NCBI GenBank assembly: GCA_022821275.1
Contig: JAJEDY010000001.1
Span: 55,350-119,349 of the forward strand
DNA: 64,000 bases
Source: Candidatus Latescibacterota bacterium
GTDB lineage: Bacteria; Latescibacterota; UBA2968
Direction of reading: 5' to 3'
Shown here: positions 16,374 through 25,309 of the stretch, piece after piece
Layout: every line of letters begins with the position of its first letter
Position numbering within the stretch: the stretch's first letter is position 1
The notes under the pieces: model-generated
Told to the model about the DNA's origin: nothing
What the model saw: only the letters and a program-made list of their open reading frames with translations
Databases searched by the model: none
Made by a program: the position numbers and the translations under genes

Positions 16374-17432
16374 CTACCCCACCTTAACCTCCCGCCCCGT
16401 GCGCCCGGATTCAAACACCGCAGTGATAATTTCCACTGCATGGCGCGCGCTTTCAAGACCAATCATAGGCTCGCGGTCTTCATTGATCGCCCCGACGAGG
16501 TCTTCAATAATCAATGTGTGCCCATCGGAACTAACGGCCAGGGGATCTGCTGAAATATTCTTCTGCTTATCTTCCTGGTCGCCGTAAAAACCCAGCATCT
16601 CTGCTTCTTCTGATGCCTCGTTCTCACCCTGAATTTTCCAGGAAATCAGCTTAGAAGCATCTTTCATGATCGACCCATTCTCGCCGTAAATAGTCACCAG
16701 TTGTGGAAGCCCGGGATAGCAACATGTCGTCGTATAAACCGTGCCAATCGCGCCATTCTTAAACTTGAACAACGCCACAGTCTGGTCTTCCGCTTCGATA
16801 TCGTGTCCAAAAACGCCAAACATACCCATCACAGACTCGACACCCCCAGCCAGCCACTGAATCAAATCGACGGTATGTACGCCCTGATTCATCAGCGAGC
16901 CGCCTCCATCGAGATCCCACGTTCCCTTCCACGATCCATGCGGGCCTTCATAATAACTATCCGCGCGATACCAGGGCAAATGCCCGTGTACACCGATCAA
17001 TTTGCCTAATTTGCCGCTATCAACAGCATCTTTAATCCGCCTGTTTAGAGGTTCCAAACGCGCTTGAAAAATGCACCCGACCTTTACGCCAGCATCTTTC
17101 ACCGCACCAATTAGTTGATCAACGCGTTCAGGCGTAATATCCGCAGGCTTCTCAACGATCATGTGCTTACCTGCATCTGCAGCCTGAATACCCAACTCGG
17201 CGTGCTTTCCAGACTCAACGCAAACGTTGACGACCTGGACCTCATCGTCCTGAAGCATCTCTTCATAACTCGTATAAGCCTTGCACCCGTATTCCTCAGC
17301 CGTCGGTCCCAAACGCTCCTCATCCACATCGCACACAGCCACCAGCTTCGCGCCATTTGCCCGCGCGACAGACCGACAGTGATTCTTGCCCATACCCAGT
17401 CCAACAACGCCAAAACCCAACTCTGCTGCCAT
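16374..17432 (-). CDS. Gfo/Idh/MocA-family oxidoreductase
   Basis: A 352-residue NAD(P)-dependent sugar or cyclitol dehydrogenase. The Rossmann part has GVVGLGMGKNH (GxGxxG variant) and VAVCDVDEERL. MIVEKPADIT carries the family EKP motif with the catalytic Lys, and GGGSLMNQGVHTVDLIQWL carries the catalytic Asp/His helix of the C-terminal alpha/beta domain. Full length. It stands alone on the minus strand between the MITE-like element and a divergent SRAP gene. The specific sugar substrate cannot be read from the sequence; the remaining oxidoreductases of this family in the window suggest roles in degrading polysaccharide-derived sugars. Confidence 0.92.
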   Translation of the reverse strand: MAAELGFGVVGLGMGKNHCRSVARANGAKLVAVCDVDEERLGPTAEEYGCKAYTSYEEMLQDDEVQVVNVCVESGKHAELGIQAADAGKHMIVEKPADITPERVDQLIGAVKDAGVKVGCIFQARLEPLNRRIKDAVDSGKLGKLIGVHGHLPWYRADSYYEGPHGSWKGTWDLDGGGSLMNQGVHTVDLIQWLAGGVESVMGMFGVFGHDIEAEDQTVALFKFKNGAIGTVYTTTCCYPGLPQLVTIYGENGSIMKDASKLISWKIQGENEASEEAEMLGFYGDQEDKQKNISADPLAVSSDGHTLIIEDLVGAINEDREPMIGLESARHAVEIITAVFESGRTGREVKVG

Positions 17433-17533
17433 AACATCCCTCCAATCGGAAATGTAAAGATCAATATAAAACGCGGCTCAATGTAATGAGACACTCGCCC
17501 GCGAGCAAGAAAAAATTATGATAGGGAAAGACC

Positions 17534-17561
17534 TTGACATTTGATGAGAACAGACTATACA
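17534..17561 (+). promoter_or_regulatory. Promoter upstream of the SRAP gene
   Basis: TTGACA (17534-17539) and TATACA (17556-17561) with a 16-nt spacer. The leader to the SRAP start is about 125 nt and contains a repeat element. Confidence 0.5.
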
Positions 17562-17570
17562 TAGATAAGT

Positions 17571-17671
17571 GGTCAGCAGTCAGCTAAAAACCTCCTGGAT
17601 CGCGGCTTTAGACATACCGCGATGACAATCGTTATTCCTATGGGCTGGGGAGCTAAAAGCTGATCGCTGCT
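17571..17671. repeat. Intergenic inverted-repeat element
   Basis: CAGCAGTCAGCT (17574-17585) and AGCTGATCGCTG (17658-17669) are inverted copies with two mismatches, enclosing a shorter palindrome GATCGCGG...CCGCGATG. This style of GTCAGC/AGCTGA intergenic repeat is common in large environmental genomes. It lies in the leader of the SRAP gene. Confidence 0.4.
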
Positions 17672-17689
17672 TTCCAAAGGAGTCATATT

Positions 17690-18379
17690 ATGTGCGGTCG
17701 ATTTGTTTATGCTGCCCAATGCGGTGAAAACCAGCTCGCATTTCCACAGGTTGTTTTTCCCAACGAGATACCATTGCGATACAATATCGCACCGGGCCAG
17801 GACATCACGGCGATTGCCAACACTGCCGAGCCGCGTGCGGACACCTTCAAATGGGGACTTATTCCATCGTGGGCAAAAGATCACAAAATAGGCAACCGAC
17901 TTATCAACGCGCGGGGAGAAACCCTTGCGGAAAAACCCTCCTTTCGCACAGCCTTCAAAAGACGGAGATGTCTAATTCCCGCAACGGGATTTTACGAATG
18001 GCAGCGCAATCCCGACGGCAAAACCAAAACCCCCATGTATATCGCACTCAAATCCGGCGCCCCCTTTGCTTTTGCTGGCCTTTGGGAATCGTGGCATTCA
18101 CCCGAAGGACAACGTATTCAATCCTGTACGATTATCACAACCGAACCCAACGACCTGATGGCACCGATTCACAATCGCATGCCTGTTATTTTACCGGCTA
18201 ACGCGTATGACCTCTGGCTCGACCCGGCAGAGCGAACAGACCTGCAAGCCCTTCTCTCACCCTATTTCGCTCAAGAGATGACCGCATATCCCGTTTCCAC
18301 CCTTGTCAACAGTCCGATTAATGACACGCCAGACTGTCTGAAGCCCGCAAAACCGCCCGAACAGAGCGCATTGTTTTGA
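17690..18379 (+). CDS. SOS-response-associated peptidase (SRAP, YedK/HMCES family)
   Basis: A 229-residue protein that crosslinks to abasic sites in single-stranded DNA and shields them from breakage. The essential Cys2 immediately after Met (MCGRF) is present, as are RYNIAPGQ, INARGETLAEKPSFR, ATGFYEW (with the Glu that reverses the crosslink) and HNRMPVIL (with the active-site His). Normal family length. The ribosome site AAAGGAG precedes the ATG by 8 nt. It stands as a single gene followed 27 nt later by an amidohydrolase. No LexA-like box was recognised in its promoter. Confidence 0.96.
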   Translation: MCGRFVYAAQCGENQLAFPQVVFPNEIPLRYNIAPGQDITAIANTAEPRADTFKWGLIPSWAKDHKIGNRLINARGETLAEKPSFRTAFKRRRCLIPATGFYEWQRNPDGKTKTPMYIALKSGAPFAFAGLWESWHSPEGQRIQSCTIITTEPNDLMAPIHNRMPVILPANAYDLWLDPAERTDLQALLSPYFAQEMTAYPVSTLVNSPINDTPDCLKPAKPPEQSALF

Positions 18380-18406
18380 CCCCATCCATTCCCGGAGTAA
18401 AACGCA

Positions 18407-19165
18407 ATGACCATTGTCGATACACACTGCCACATTGGACTTCACAAATACGAACCCGTAGAATCTCTACTCTACCACATGAACACATCCGGTGTTGATC
18501 GGGCTGTCTTCATCCAATACGCGGGAAACTCGGATAACCAGTATATGCTTGACAGCATGGCGGCACATCCGGAAAAATTTCAAGCGGCCATGATCGTTGA
18601 ACCCACAGACGATGGTACAGCCATGCGACAATGGGCAGAACAGGGCATTGTCGGCATTCGCCTCCCGGCAAATAGCCGCGCCGATTGCGCCGATCCCCTC
18701 GCGCAGTGGCGCACAGCAGCCGACCTCGACCTCGTCGTCAGCGCGCCGAGCGCCCCACAGAGCCTTCTGAGCGATGAATTTGCAGAAGTACTCAGAGAAT
18801 TCCCAAACCTATCCATCGTGATCGAACACCTCGCGGGCATCGGCGAAGGCCAGCAGCCCCCTTATGATACTTTCAAAAAGATTCTCGAACTCGCCGAACA
18901 GCCCAATCTGTCTATCAAACTTCCCGGATTCGGAGAAATCTGCCCCGTCCCCTTGCCCTTCGATCCCATCCCCCCACTCGCCGACATGGCCATCGAAGCC
19001 TTCGGTCCCCAAAGGGTCATGTGGGGAAGCGATTATCCCCCTGTGAGCAGACGCGAAGGCTATGACAACAGCCTCAAAGTCCCGATGGATTACCTGTCTG
19101 CCTTCAGCGAAGAAGACAGAGATTGGATATTCGGAAAAACCGCCCTGAAAATCTGGCGGTTCTGA
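18407..19165 (+). CDS. Amidohydrolase family 2 protein
   Basis: A 252-residue TIM-barrel metal-dependent hydrolase. VDTHCHIG at the N-terminus supplies the HxH metal ligands, VIEHLAGIG a further His, and MWGSDYPPV the conserved Asp near the C-terminus. This arrangement fits the amidohydrolase-2 group (ACMSD, LigJ, fluorolactone or sugar-lactone hydrolases). It probably cleaves a lactone or decarboxylates a small acid in a catabolic route. The gene follows the SRAP gene by 27 nt with an upstream GGAG and ends at a strong terminator. Confidence 0.88.
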   Translation: MTIVDTHCHIGLHKYEPVESLLYHMNTSGVDRAVFIQYAGNSDNQYMLDSMAAHPEKFQAAMIVEPTDDGTAMRQWAEQGIVGIRLPANSRADCADPLAQWRTAADLDLVVSAPSAPQSLLSDEFAEVLREFPNLSIVIEHLAGIGEGQQPPYDTFKKILELAEQPNLSIKLPGFGEICPVPLPFDPIPPLADMAIEAFGPQRVMWGSDYPPVSRREGYDNSLKVPMDYLSAFSEEDRDWIFGKTALKIWRF

Positions 19166-19169
19166 GCAT

Positions 19170-19206
19170 AAAAAAAGCGTCGGCTACTTGAGCGGACGCT
19201 TTTTTT
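19170..19206. terminator. Bidirectional terminator between convergent genes
   Basis: AAAAAAAGCGTC (19170-19181) pairs with GACGCTTTTTTT (19195-19206) around a 13-nt loop. It serves the amidohydrolase on the plus strand and the cytochrome gene on the minus strand. Confidence 0.85.
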
Positions 19207-19226
19207 ATTTTTTAATTTTTACTGCC

Positions 19227-19670
19227 TCACTCTTCATACTCGGGAAATGCAGGAGCCAGCAAAAATGCACAATCTTCGTGGCATTTGCCGCAATAAGGCA
19301 CCATGGCGCGGAACTTCTTATTTGCTTCTTTGACATTTCCCGCCTTGGCTGCAGACGCAATCCCCAGAGCCAGTGTTTGGGATGCCTGGTTGTAAATCGT
19401 GTACTTTTCTTCGTGTTCTGGCGGATAGAGATCGATCACTGCTTTCAACGCATCCTGGATCTTCTCGGCATCATCGGCAATCCCATCAACTGTCTCGTTT
19501 TTCAGCGCGACCATAATCCGATCTGTACTCAACTTAATTTCGCGCATTTTCGCACGTCTCACTGGCAGATTATTGTCCGACTGTTCGCCGCCTCCACCAC
19601 AGCCAGTGATACCAGCCATCACAACACCCAGAATTACCGAACCCAAAGCCATAAACCTCAAATAGCGCAT
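19227..19670 (-). CDS. Cytochrome c'-like lipoprotein
   Basis: A 147-residue predicted lipoprotein (signal ending ITGC, Cys24) with one haem-attachment motif CGKCH at residues 127-131 near the C-terminus and a mainly helical body. A C-terminal CxxCH after a four-helix region is the arrangement of cytochrome c' and related four-helix-bundle cytochromes. A short Gly-rich linker follows the lipidated Cys. An extra Cys (HEDC) follows the haem motif. It probably sits on the periplasmic side and handles electrons or binds small gases. The next gene upstream on the same strand is a GAF-domain membrane protein; the two may be co-expressed. Confidence 0.82.
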   Translation of the reverse strand: MRYLRFMALGSVILGVVMAGITGCGGGGEQSDNNLPVRRAKMREIKLSTDRIMVALKNETVDGIADDAEKIQDALKAVIDLYPPEHEEKYTIYNQASQTLALGIASAAKAGNVKEANKKFRAMVPYCGKCHEDCAFLLAPAFPEYEE

Positions 19671-19738
19671 TGATACCTCCTATTTCCTTTCTCGTTTTAC
19701 AGTGCGAGTCATGATAATAAACTTTTCCGAACACAAAA

Positions 19739-20746
19739 TCAAGTTTTTCCAGAGGGATTATCTCGCCCCCCCAATACTTTTCGCAACCCCTCCTGAACCC
19801 GGCGATTTTGATTGTGCTGACGCACCCCCGCCTGAATCATAAACCGCGAAAGCCGGTCCTTTTTGGCCCTCATCCAGCGATTCAATGGTGGATAGGCATA
19901 CATCAGAAAACCAGAAAGACAAATCGTCAACGTAACATAGGCAACGATATCGGTATAAATATACGCGTTGCTGGCACCCGCAAAGATAACCCCTGAATGC
20001 AACTCCAGCATGATTTTCCGGAAATCAGCAGATCGCACCATCACCAGAGAGGTAATAGACATCACTGCCAACAAAATCATGCCGACGAGCCCGGCCCAAT
20101 AGTGTATCTTGCGATTGTACTTAAACACCGTATTGATAACCGTGCGGTCCTCTACCAGATGCTCAAAACCCGATAAGCGCTCCATCTGAGCTTCGAGCAA
20201 CTCATTGCGGTGGGCCATCTCCTCTCGCCGCAGCATCATATCGACCAACCCACCGATTTGCGCGGCCACCTCGTGCAAAAAATCCTCATCATCCTTTGTA
20301 AAATACTCCGGATCGCCTTGCTTGTTCAGGAGTTCCAGCACACCTATCACCTCCCCGCGTCTGTTGTGCAGCGGGAAGGCCAGTATGGTCTGCGTTTCAT
20401 ACCCGAGTACATTGGAAAACAAGGGGTCTTTGGAGGTATCCAAAACATTTCTCACATCGCCGCTCTTAAACACATGCCCTGCGATACCCCTATCGCTCGG
20501 GATTCGCACCTGCGTGTCTTTTTCGACCCCTGCACCAACATGCGTATAAAGCTCATCTGTCAGGCGGTTGTGAAAAAATATCGAACACTGCTCCGCCTCC
20601 AAATACGTGGAGATTTCATGTGCAATACCACTGATCAATCGACCCTGATTTGACGTCGCATTCATCAACCGGCTAATTGTCAGCAGTGACTCCAAACGCT
20701 CCACGCGAGCGGTGAGGTCCTGGGAAAGTTCGCTCTCTTGTGCCAT
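19739..20746 (-). CDS. GAF-domain protein with PepSY-like membrane segments
   Basis: The start MAQESELSQDLTARVERLESLL is preferred because GAGG precedes it; the ORF-track start has no ribosome site. The 335-residue protein has an N-terminal coiled coil, a GAF domain (about 30-170, with AEQCSIFFHN, IPSDRGIAGHVFKSG and FPLHNRRGEVIGVLELLNK), a second coiled segment (about 172-195) and two membrane helices (about 216-237 and 264-286) with HYWAGLVGM reminiscent of PepSY-associated TM proteins. A basic tail follows. No histidine kinase, GGDEF or other output domain is present. It may sense a small molecule or redox state and act on membrane electron transfer, given its c'-type cytochrome neighbour. 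This is an inference. Confidence 0.8.
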   Translation of the reverse strand: MAQESELSQDLTARVERLESLLTISRLMNATSNQGRLISGIAHEISTYLEAEQCSIFFHNRLTDELYTHVGAGVEKDTQVRIPSDRGIAGHVFKSGDVRNVLDTSKDPLFSNVLGYETQTILAFPLHNRRGEVIGVLELLNKQGDPEYFTKDDEDFLHEVAAQIGGLVDMMLRREEMAHRNELLEAQMERLSGFEHLVEDRTVINTVFKYNRKIHYWAGLVGMILLAVMSITSLVMVRSADFRKIMLELHSGVIFAGASNAYIYTDIVAYVTLTICLSGFLMYAYPPLNRWMRAKKDRLSRFMIQAGVRQHNQNRRVQEGLRKVLGGRDNPSGKT

Positions 20747-20843
20747 GCTACCAGCCTCGGATACAAAGCCATCGCCCCATTCAATACTTCCAATATACAA
20801 AACTCTTTGGTGAAATACAAACCCGCTTCCCGTCTTTTAACTC

Positions 20844-21488
20844 TCACCTCACCAATTCTGCTGTACCCCACAAACTCGGATCGTAAGACACGGGTAAAAT
20901 CTCCTCTGCCGTCCAAACTTGCCGCCCCAAATTCTTATCGCGCAACAAATAAGTAAAACCGATCCGATTATTCTCATCGGGATCAAACCCGGTCATTGCA
21001 GCAGCGGGAATATGGGCTTCCAGGCGATACTCCGTTTTAAGCACCTTTGAAGCCACCTCTAAACGCTCGGGATCGCACAGCCTCGGATGCGCTCTCGCCC
21101 GCCGCAACCGAAATTGTCTCCCGCCAGCCTGCCTCTTCCCTTTGCCCGGCCAAAAACAAAAATGATGACAATACCGGCTTCCGCGGGGCGCAGTACGCAC
21201 ATCGCGCGTATCGATCCACACCTGAAAGCCGTCACCGCGCAATGGCCGGCGAACATCGGGCGCACGCCCCCCGGCACCTTTTACATCAACGGCAAAAAAC
21301 AACCCGGTATCGTGCCAGGCCATATACACATCGGCAAAGGGATTTTTTCCCTCAATCCCGGTCAAATCTGGCACCAAATAAGTCGTCTCCCAGTCATTGA
21401 TCACACCGTCAATCGTCGGGACATCTGCGCGAAACAGACAGGGAAAAGCCACCTGAAAAAACGCGCGTTTGGGAATACCAATATTCAT
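20844..21488 (-). CDS. CBM9-like carbohydrate-binding protein
   Basis: The start MNIGIPKRAFFQVAFPCLFRADVP lies just after the subtilase stop; the ORF-track extension is read from inside that gene. The 214-residue product shows VPTIDGVINDWETT, YMAWHDTGLFFAVDVKG, GDGFQVWIDTRD, YRLEAHIPAAAMTGFDPDENNRIGFTYLLRD, the beta-sandwich pattern of family 9 carbohydrate-binding (DOMON-like) modules. No signal peptide is evident, which is unusual for this module and leaves its location open. It follows the subtilase by 4 nt and is probably co-transcribed with it. Confidence 0.8.
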   Translation of the reverse strand: MNIGIPKRAFFQVAFPCLFRADVPTIDGVINDWETTYLVPDLTGIEGKNPFADVYMAWHDTGLFFAVDVKGAGGRAPDVRRPLRGDGFQVWIDTRDVRTAPRGSRYCHHFCFWPGKGKRQAGGRQFRLRRARAHPRLCDPERLEVASKVLKTEYRLEAHIPAAAMTGFDPDENNRIGFTYLLRDKNLGRQVWTAEEILPVSYDPSLWGTAELVR

Positions 21489-21492
21489 AACC

Positions 21493-24400
21493 CTATCCCC
21501 CAGCCCCAACCTTGCGACCAAAAAGATTGGCAAAGATGAGAAAGTCGGGAAAGTTGACGATGCCATCACCGTCAAAATCATAAGTGGAATCAGAAGTTTG
21601 AAATGCACGGACAAAAGAAAGGAAATCTGCAAAATCAATAACCCCGCTACCATCGGCATCGGCCCGCGCAAGAAGGTCTGGATCAACAGTATCAGTAATC
21701 CTTATCAATCCGAGAGGTGTACCACTCGCATCGGCTGTATTGAGAATCGTCAGTGTGTACCGAGCGGGAAATGGCACGGCAAAGGACAAAATCGCTCGGG
21801 TATTTTGCCGGTCGAGAATCACAGATGTGGGTTGCCCAATACCGCCGAGCAGATAACTCGATGGCAGTGCCGCATCTGGTCCCATCTCTTCCGAAAAGAA
21901 AATTTGAATCTGACTGTCCGACAGCGTTTCAACGCGCAGGACTTCTGGCGCACGGTTCGGCATAAGAGATACAATACCCGAGCGAATATCCCAATCAGCC
22001 ACAGCGACAATTTGATAGCGATAGGTCTGACCTTCAGTCAGCAAAGAATCAATGTACACCGTGCGGTCGCTGATCTCATCAAAATAACCGAGCGCACCAT
22101 CGCCAACAGCGCGATAAATCTGATAAGAAGACGCATCGGGCACTTGCATCCAGTCGATTTCAACACGGGTCGGTCCCAGCGGCCGCGCGCGTATAATCTG
22201 TGGCGACCCCATTGCGACAGGCGGTTCGTCGCGTTCGACAATATGCACTGTGCCATCGAAATTAAAAAGCACCTCATTGCGAAAATCTCTGTCCAGATCC
22301 GCAATGAGCGCGCGGCGCATCAAACCCACTGGCGTATGCCAGATCGGGCGATAGTGATCGGGTTTCTCTGCACGAAAAGCGTAGAGATCCGGACGCAGGC
22401 ATACGATCAGGTCGTCCAGGCCATCCCCATCGATATCCCCTGCCGAAATCCCATTGCCTGTGGTCGCCACGCCGTTAATCCGCGTCGTCCATTCGCGTAC
22501 ATAAGTATCGGGCGCACGCATGCTGTAAATCTCCAATTCCCAGAAACCATTGGAAGCTTCATACGCATCTGTGTACGCGCGCGCAACGGCAAATTCGACC
22601 AATCCATCGCCGTCCAAATCCACGCCCCCACCAACCCAACGCGCATCCCCCTCGCCCGGCAAGTACCAGGTCTGCACGTATCTCCCCGCGCGGTACTCAT
22701 ACATCCAGAGATCGCCATCGGCATCGCCAGCGAGAATTTCCCGCTGCTCATCTCGATCAAAGTCCGCAACCACAAAGCGCGGACCAGGATCGCCATTGCC
22801 CTCTGAGGGATCAACGAGAAATACCTCCTCGCGGATCACGCTACCGAGATTCCGAATCACGCGGATACCGCGCTGATCACCTGCTCGCGCGATAATATCG
22901 GGAATACTATCGCCATCCACATCGGCAAAATCGCCACCCCATGTGTCGCGCTGTTCAAATTCTACCTGCGCGGGATAGGGATTGGTGGGGCTATCTGTAA
23001 AAAGGACAAGACGCTCATAAGTCACGCCCAATAAATCATCGGTCCCATCATTTGTAATATCGCCAATTGACCAGGGCAAAAAACGCTCGTCGCTTTGAAA
23101 TTCATCAGAAAATGTACCATCCGCCTGGCGTTCGTAAATATGCACGGGTCCATAAGAATCGCCCGTAAGATATGGCATAAGCGCGATTTCCAGCTTACCA
23201 TCGCGGTCGAAATCCGATGCGCGATCGGGCAAAAAGCCATCGGGCAATGTGCCCATTTCCGCAAATCCATTTTGCGGGACGCGAAAAGGAACATAATCAA
23301 TTGTCTGTGCTGGATGCACCGCGCGGATATTGTTTTCTCCATCTGCCAAAATGTGGAATGTCACAACACCTGATGGCAATGTATGGGGCAGAACAACGCG
23401 GTGTTTGTTTTGCACCAGACCGGTGTACAGGGTATCGAAATCCGCGCCATAGCGGTAGGCAATACCCCCGTGTGCGCGCTGATCGGTGCGCCAGCGACAT
23501 TCAAAAACGCGGCGATCGCCTTCCAACACATCGCCACACGCAAGCGCGGTGATAGAGGGGGCCACTTTTTCAATCGCAACGCGAACCCGATCTTCCACGA
23601 CCACACCATCCGACAAATCTGCTTCGAGTCGCAAAACCGCGTCAGAATCAGCAAAAGCAGAAACATCCCAGGTATAGCGAATGTCCTGAGAGGGTATTCC
23701 TTCTACAAGACCTGTCCATGTTTGCGGATTGCGTCCTATGCCATAAGACAGGCGATAACCCGTGACCTGCGCGCCCGAAACAGAAGCGCGAATATCAAAC
23801 GCAGTATCATTCCCTTCATCATTGACGGGAGATTGTATCGCAACTGTCAGTTCTTCGAAAGTACCCAGACGGCTTGCGAGTTGCCCCCCACTCACGCGCC
23901 CTGCACCATAGTCATTGTCGTGCCCTGGCAGCCCCAGGTCAATTGCAGATGCGATGAGCAAATTGCGCACAGAATGGGGCGAAAGATCGGGCCGGCGCGA
24001 GAGAATCAGTGCGGCCAAACCCGATATGTGAGGCGCGGAAAAAGAAGTGCCAGAACCGGAGGCATAGCGATTATTGAGGCGTGTGCTGAGAATACTGACG
24101 CCCGGCGCAACCAGATCGAGCGACGCGCCCGTGCTGCTAAAACCCGCCAGACGGTCGGTATGGTTTACCGCACCCACAGCAATCGTATAGTGATTGCCCG
24201 CGGGATACCCCAACTCATCGCCCGTGTTCCCCGCAGAGGCGACGAGCACAACGCCTTGAGCGTGCGCGTATTGGATTACGTCGCCCAGGATAAAAGTGCG
24301 TTCAGGTCCCCCCAAACTCATATTAATAATATGCGCGCCATTCTCCACGGCATAGAGAATAGCCGCAGCGATATCATCTTCTTCGAGAAAACCAATGCCG

Positions 24401-25233
24401 CCAAGCCGTCTCAACCCCGCTCGCAGTGCCATAAGTTGGGCATTCGGCGCAATACCGGCAATACCTCGGTTATTATTCGTCGCCGCTGCAACAATGCCCG
24501 CAACGCGCGTACCGTGCGCCGATTCATCCTGCGGATCATTGTCGCGATTGAGATAATCCCCCATCCCCGGCAGATCTGGTGCATGGGTAAAGTCCCAACC
24601 CCTTATATCATCGATATACCCATTCCCATCGTCATCAACCCCAGCCGCTCCGTTCACTTCTGCAGCATTGTGCCAGATATTGTCGCGCAAGTCTTCGTGG
24701 TTATAATCGACGCCGGAATCAATGATCGCGACAACGATCTGTTTTTGAATGGAACCGAGGCTTTGTTGCAACAGCTCCCAATCAAGGGTCTGAAGGCTAC
24801 GTTGGTTGCCATAGCGCGGGTCATTGGGTGCTTGTTGGTGCGTAAACAAATAATTGGGTTGTGCGTACACAACATCGGGACGCAAGGCGTAATCGGCTGC
24901 GGCTGCGATAGGATCGCCCGACAAACGCACGCGGTACACATGCGTCATGGGATGGGGATAAACAGCCTTGGCACTTCGCGGCGTAAAAAGCGGTTCAATC
25001 GATGTTATGCCATACCATTCTGATAGATCGCGGAATTGTGCGAGTGCCGGCTTTGCATTGCGAAACTTGACGAGAATTTGCCCGGGAGAATACGCGGACT
25101 GCGCGTGAATTGTTTGCAAAAAGCAACCACAGATGAACACAGATAAACACAGATAAATGTAGAACCACCTGCCCAGCCCCCAGTTCCCAGCCTCTCGCCT
25201 TTCCTTGTCTCTCTGTGTCTCCGTGTGAGCCAT
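21493..25233 (-). CDS. Large secreted subtilase (S8) with FG-GAP repeats and C-terminal dockerin-like domain
   Basis: The start at MAHTETQRDKERREAG (ribosome site GGGAAGTGAG) gives 1246 residues. The hydrophobic stretch FYIYLCLSVFICGCFL followed by IHAQSA acts as a signal peptide. The catalytic triad is Asp172 (AIIDSGVD), His240 (SAHGTRVAG) and Ser397 (GTSFSAPH). After the protease come a beta-rich region, several Asp-rich FG-GAP/VCBS-like repeats (DFDRDGKLEIAL, DVDGDSIPDIIA, DIDGDGLDDLIV), a fibronectin-like domain with TRVEIDWMQVPDASSYQIYRA, and two EF-hand repeats at the end (DADGSGVIDFADFL, DFDGDGIVNFPDFL). Likely extracellular protein degradation, possibly surface-anchored through the dockerin-like pair. 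The N-terminal codons come from a dispersed repeat. Confidence 0.9.
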   Translation of the reverse strand: MAHTETQRDKERREAGNWGLGRWFYIYLCLSVFICGCFLQTIHAQSAYSPGQILVKFRNAKPALAQFRDLSEWYGITSIEPLFTPRSAKAVYPHPMTHVYRVRLSGDPIAAAADYALRPDVVYAQPNYLFTHQQAPNDPRYGNQRSLQTLDWELLQQSLGSIQKQIVVAIIDSGVDYNHEDLRDNIWHNAAEVNGAAGVDDDGNGYIDDIRGWDFTHAPDLPGMGDYLNRDNDPQDESAHGTRVAGIVAAATNNNRGIAGIAPNAQLMALRAGLRRLGGIGFLEEDDIAAAILYAVENGAHIINMSLGGPERTFILGDVIQYAHAQGVVLVASAGNTGDELGYPAGNHYTIAVGAVNHTDRLAGFSSTGASLDLVAPGVSILSTRLNNRYASGSGTSFSAPHISGLAALILSRRPDLSPHSVRNLLIASAIDLGLPGHDNDYGAGRVSGGQLASRLGTFEELTVAIQSPVNDEGNDTAFDIRASVSGAQVTGYRLSYGIGRNPQTWTGLVEGIPSQDIRYTWDVSAFADSDAVLRLEADLSDGVVVEDRVRVAIEKVAPSITALACGDVLEGDRRVFECRWRTDQRAHGGIAYRYGADFDTLYTGLVQNKHRVVLPHTLPSGVVTFHILADGENNIRAVHPAQTIDYVPFRVPQNGFAEMGTLPDGFLPDRASDFDRDGKLEIALMPYLTGDSYGPVHIYERQADGTFSDEFQSDERFLPWSIGDITNDGTDDLLGVTYERLVLFTDSPTNPYPAQVEFEQRDTWGGDFADVDGDSIPDIIARAGDQRGIRVIRNLGSVIREEVFLVDPSEGNGDPGPRFVVADFDRDEQREILAGDADGDLWMYEYRAGRYVQTWYLPGEGDARWVGGGVDLDGDGLVEFAVARAYTDAYEASNGFWELEIYSMRAPDTYVREWTTRINGVATTGNGISAGDIDGDGLDDLIVCLRPDLYAFRAEKPDHYRPIWHTPVGLMRRALIADLDRDFRNEVLFNFDGTVHIVERDEPPVAMGSPQIIRARPLGPTRVEIDWMQVPDASSYQIYRAVGDGALGYFDEISDRTVYIDSLLTEGQTYRYQIVAVADWDIRSGIVSLMPNRAPEVLRVETLSDSQIQIFFSEEMGPDAALPSSYLLGGIGQPTSVILDRQNTRAILSFAVPFPARYTLTILNTADASGTPLGLIRITDTVDPDLLARADADGSGVIDFADFLSFVRAFQTSDSTYDFDGDGIVNFPDFLIFANLFGRKVGAGG

Positions 25234-25309
25234 CTCACTTCCCGCCTTTAATCTGCGTAAAACGCTCAAATTACTCGCGTTTTTTCTGCGTTCATCTGCG
25301 GATTCATCT
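25123..25309. repeat. Dispersed intergenic repeat overlapping the subtilase 5' end
   Basis: Contains CACAGATGAACACAGATAAA, CTCTCTGTGTCTCCGTGTGA and TTCTGCGTTCATCTGCGGAT style runs, the well-known family of imperfect repeats found between genes of many large environmental and cyanobacterial genomes. The left part is translated as the signal peptide of the subtilase. The right part ends at the stop of the MFS gene. Confidence 0.6.

Noticed and set aside
21469-22806. 445-residue plus-strand ORF
   Set aside because: Shadow of the FG-GAP region of the subtilase; low-complexity, no recognisable domain.
23383-25023. 546-residue plus-strand ORF
   Set aside because: Shadow of the subtilase; the minus strand carries the complete Asp/His/Ser triad and repeat domains.
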